Positions 61,100 through 64,000 of a stretch of DNA of 64,000 nt are shown here, piece after piece. The DNA is from an uncultured SAR86 cluster bacterium (GTDB taxonomy: Bacteria > Pseudomonadota > Gammaproteobacteria > Magnimaribacterales > AG-339-G14). The translations under genes were made by a program, and so were the position numbers. The first letter of the stretch is position 1. Every line of letters starts with the position of its first letter. Location: the NCBI GenBank assembly GCA_902595715.1, contig CACJRI010000003.1, forward strand, positions 69,583-133,582. The letters are read 5' to 3'. The notes below the pieces were generated by a model, which had not been told where the DNA came from, searched no databases, and worked only from the letters and a program-made list of their open reading frames with translations.

Positions 61100-61750
61100 T
61101 TTATACATAGAAAATATCCAGAAATAATTTCCATCTTTTTCAAAGTACATTTCATCTTTCAACAAATCTAAATTTGCCATCAGACGTTTAGAGAAAGGCA
61201 CCTCTTTTTCTAAAACTTTTTCCCAATTATCTGGAAAAGATTTTTGCATGGTATTTTCAATTTCCTCAATATTTGAAAAAGAGGTTGTGCAAATATTTAG
61301 ACAGCCATCTTCTTTAAGATGTTCTGGACTGCCTTCAACTACTCTTACAATCAAATTTGATCCGGTATCATCAGCCTTGGGAACTTCGGTAGGAAACCAG
61401 CCAGTTACTTCAGCAATATTTTTCGATACCCCCGAAACATCGCAACAAATTAAATCGTATTTATTAGTTACGTTTTGAAATAAGTCAGACTCAATAACAT
61501 TTATTGAGACATTGTTTCGCTTTGCATTAAGCCTGGTAAGTTCTAAATGTTTATCGTAAATATCGCAAGCATCTACTTCAGCAGCTCCATTTTTTGCGAA
61601 ATAGATTGCAAGAGGTCCAATTCCACATCCCATGTCTAAGACTTTTTTGTTTTTAAATTCAGCATTCAAAGCACATTCTTCACTTATTAAAGTAGGGCGA
61701 AATGCATCTTCAGTACTTTCTAGTTCTATGTTGTGAAAATTAACAATCAT
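61088..61750 (-). CDS. Class I methyltransferase (PrmA/MTS-like small domain)
   Basis: VLDMGCGIGPLAIYFAKNGAAEVDACDIYD. Confidence 0.82.
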   Translation of the reverse strand: MIVNFHNIELESTEDAFRPTLISEECALNAEFKNKKVLDMGCGIGPLAIYFAKNGAAEVDACDIYDKHLELTRLNAKRNNVSINVIESDLFQNVTNKYDLICCDVSGVSKNIAEVTGWFPTEVPKADDTGSNLIVRVVEGSPEHLKEDGCLNICTTSFSNIEEIENTMQKSFPDNWEKVLEKEVPFSKRLMANLDLLKDEMYFEKDGNYFWIFSMYKLSK

Positions 61751-61787
61751 TTTTTTAAAAGAAAGATTATAAGGGACAAAATTTTTC

Positions 61788-63170
61788 TCACACAGGATTT
61801 ATTGGCGAAGGACAAGGCTTTTCTTTCTCAATTATTTCAGCTGCTAACAAAGCCAAATCATCTCTGAATAAATCAGCATATATTTGAATGCCTGTGGGAA
61901 TGCCGTCTGAAACTCCAGTTGCTAAAGCAACCGCCGGCAATCCTAAACCATTAGCAGGCGCAATAAAGTAAAAACTTTTTTTAAGCGCTTCATTTCCTAA
62001 TTTTGGATCTAAATCTGTATCAATTGGCCAAGGTAAATTACACCAAGTTGGACCGATACAAACTTGGTATTCGTTTAAAAAATTTGACCAAACTTTTCTC
62101 AGTCTAAACCTCTCAGTGAACTTTTCATCCATTGATAAATTTATATGACTGAAAGTTTCAGACCATCTATCTAGATAAGCTGCAGTTTCTGGTTTAAAAA
62201 GCTCTTTAGGAGCAAGTTCCATACCACTCTCCACAAGAATTACTCCCCAAATGTCAAAGACCTTATCTAATTCTGGCGCTTGTACTTCCTCAACGTCCCA
62301 TCCATTTTCAGAAAGAATTTTTCCAGCTTCTTCAATCTCTCTAACTGTCGCTGGTGGAAGCTCAATACCGTCTATTTCTTTTACTAAGGCAGCTTTAAAT
62401 TTCTCTGGCATTTTTCCTTCCAATGGAACGTCAACCGAATTTGGATCATCAATATGTCTGCCTGACAAAATTGAAAGACCAGTTTTAATGTCTTCAACCT
62501 TCCTTGCCATTGGCCCATCAGTCAAAAAAGGCGCAATCAAGCCAATATTTTCCATAGCGCCACTATGTACTCCTGGAACTCTGCCCACAGTTGGTTTGAT
62601 TGAACTTATCCCACAACAGTAAGCAGGATTTCTAAGAGAACCACCAACATCATTTCCCAGTCCAATAGGAGACATTCCAGTTGCAATTGCCGCCGCTTCT
62701 CCACCGCTCGATCCTCCAGGAGTTAATTCTTTGTTCCAAGGATTGAATGTTCGACCTCTTAGAGGATTATCGGTATCCAAGCGCAAACCCATCTCAGGCA
62801 AGTTGGTTCTGCCTATTGGAATAGCTCCAGCACTCAACATTCGATCAACGATAGGAGCGTTTTTTGGCGGAAACTCTTCGGCAAAAAATGGTAACCCATC
62901 AGTTGTAGGCAAGCCTTCAAAATCTATATTTTCTTTTATCGTAAAAGGAACTCCATGAAGAGGTCTTGCTTTTTCTTCTTTAGAGGCATTATCACTTTTA
63001 ACAGCCAGTTCCAAAGCAGATTCTTCCAAAGAAATCGTAATTGCATTAATTTCTGGATTTACTTCTTTTATTCTTTTCAGATGAGCTTTTACGACTTCTT
63101 CGCTTGAAGTTTCTCCATTTTTAATAAGTCGACTTAATTCAACAGCACCTTTTTTTATTAATTCGTCCAT
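61788..63170 (-). CDS. Amidase (amidase signature family)
   Basis: TIKENIDF, PGGSSGGEAAAIATGMSPIGLGNDVGGSLRNPAYCCG; start likely Met at 63170 rather than 63239. Confidence 0.93.
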   Translation of the reverse strand: MDELIKKGAVELSRLIKNGETSSEEVVKAHLKRIKEVNPEINAITISLEESALELAVKSDNASKEEKARPLHGVPFTIKENIDFEGLPTTDGLPFFAEEFPPKNAPIVDRMLSAGAIPIGRTNLPEMGLRLDTDNPLRGRTFNPWNKELTPGGSSGGEAAAIATGMSPIGLGNDVGGSLRNPAYCCGISSIKPTVGRVPGVHSGAMENIGLIAPFLTDGPMARKVEDIKTGLSILSGRHIDDPNSVDVPLEGKMPEKFKAALVKEIDGIELPPATVREIEEAGKILSENGWDVEEVQAPELDKVFDIWGVILVESGMELAPKELFKPETAAYLDRWSETFSHINLSMDEKFTERFRLRKVWSNFLNEYQVCIGPTWCNLPWPIDTDLDPKLGNEALKKSFYFIAPANGLGLPAVALATGVSDGIPTGIQIYADLFRDDLALLAAEIIEKEKPCPSPINPV

Positions 63171-63253
63171 AATCTCTCCCAAAAAATGAATCTTTGAATT
63201 AAGATTATCATAGACTTTCAAAAATTTTGTTGAATTCATTTTAGGAGATAAAA

Positions 63254-63679
63254 ATGCATGCTATAGAAAAATGGTACGAAGTAATCAAATCGGATAACCC
63301 AGATAAATACGATGAAATTTTGGCTGAAGATTGCGTATTTTATTCCCCGGTGGTCTACACACCTCAAAGAGGCAGGGAGATAACCAAAATGTATTTGATG
63401 GCGGCAGGCGGAGTTTTCGGGGGAGAAGACTCACCCAAAGAAATCCTAGATGAAAAAAGTCCATCGAAATTTAAATACATTAAAGAAATCATTGGTGAAA
63501 ATTCAGCAGTTCTAGAATTTGAATCAGAAGTTGATGGAATTTATGTCAATGGTATTGATTTAATCTCTTGGAACGAAGAAAATAAAATCACAGAATTCAA
63601 GGTTATTGTAAGACCTCTTCAAGCAGTTAATAAATTGCATCAGCAAATGCAAAATATGCTTGAAAGAATGAAAGCATAG
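63254..63679 (+). CDS. SnoaL/NTF2-like protein
   Basis: AIEKWYEVIKSDNPDKYDEILAEDCVFYSPVVY...ITEFKVIVRPLQAV. Confidence 0.75.
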   Translation: MHAIEKWYEVIKSDNPDKYDEILAEDCVFYSPVVYTPQRGREITKMYLMAAGGVFGGEDSPKEILDEKSPSKFKYIKEIIGENSAVLEFESEVDGIYVNGIDLISWNEENKITEFKVIVRPLQAVNKLHQQMQNMLERMKA

Positions 63680-63684
63680 ATTAT

Positions 63685-64000
63685 TTATCTAGGACCCTGT
63701 CCATCATCGATCTTTATACAAGTTCCAGTGACACACTCTGAAGAAGGAGATACTAAGAACAATAAAGTTGAATCCATTTGTTCTGGGGTACAAATCCTTT
63801 TTCTTGGAAATGCCTGGCTAAAGTCACCAACTCTTTCTATCATGCCATCTAGCATTTCTGAGGAAAAAGCTCCTGGAGCAATTGCATTTACATTTATGTA
63901 ACTTTTCGACCATTCAACAGCTAAGGCCTCGGTCATTCTCACTACAGCTTTTTTTGTTATTGAATAAAGAGAAGCCGCTGATTGTGGCGTAGTATTGAAA
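63685..64000 (-). CDS. Short-chain dehydrogenase/reductase, C-terminal part (truncated by window end)
   Basis: Frame continues past the listed Met to the window edge: FNTTPQSAASLYSITKKAVVRMTEALAVEWSKSYINVNAIAPG; YxxxK. Confidence 0.88.
   Translation of the reverse strand, partial: FNTTPQSAASLYSITKKAVVRMTEALAVEWSKSYINVNAIAPGAFSSEMLDGMIERVGDFSQAFPRKRICTPEQMDSTLLFLVSPSSECVTGTCIKIDDGQGPR

Noticed and set aside
1-64000. CRISPR arrays, IS elements, prophage, toxin-antitoxin or defence islands
   Set aside because: I saw no direct-repeat arrays, transposase/integrase motifs, phage structural genes or recognisable defence proteins.

Overview
This is an AT-rich, very gene-dense bacterial chromosomal window. 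It carries the gammaproteobacterial synteny thrS-infC-rpmI-rplT-pheS-pheT-ihfA-merR-like-tRNA-Pro and looks like a streamlined marine gammaproteobacterium (lineage is inference). About 1-17 kb is a surface-polysaccharide / nucleotide-sugar locus with glycosyltransferases, gmd and an epimerase, a DegT aminotransferase, an initiating sugar transferase, a FlaA1/WbpM-like dehydratase and galU. Within it is an unusual set of genes: a divergent GAPDH homologue, a DHQ-synthase-like sugar-phosphate cyclase, an SDR, a kinase-fold protein, a nucleotidyltransferase and a split transketolase. I propose these make a cyclitol/carbasugar-type nucleotide precursor. tRNA-Cys and tRNA-Leu lie inside this locus. 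About 17-46 kb is mostly housekeeping: rnd, thiolase/DUF35, djlA-like, pdxH, the translation cluster, photolyase, fumC, guaB and guaA. About 46-54 kb holds six GST-like genes interspersed with a class III CoA-transferase, a PAP2 phosphatase and a membrane protein. About 55.9-57.6 kb is a compact metal operon (CsoR-like repressor, MerT-like, MerP-like and a predicted outer-membrane/secreted protein) with a palindrome resembling a CsoR operator lying on the start codon of its first gene. Other notable points: PheT lacks its N-terminal tRNA-binding OB domain, infC starts with ATG, a nucleotidyltransferase is fused to a cupin, and several convergent gene pairs overlap at their stop codons. I saw no CRISPR array, IS element, prophage or rRNA.
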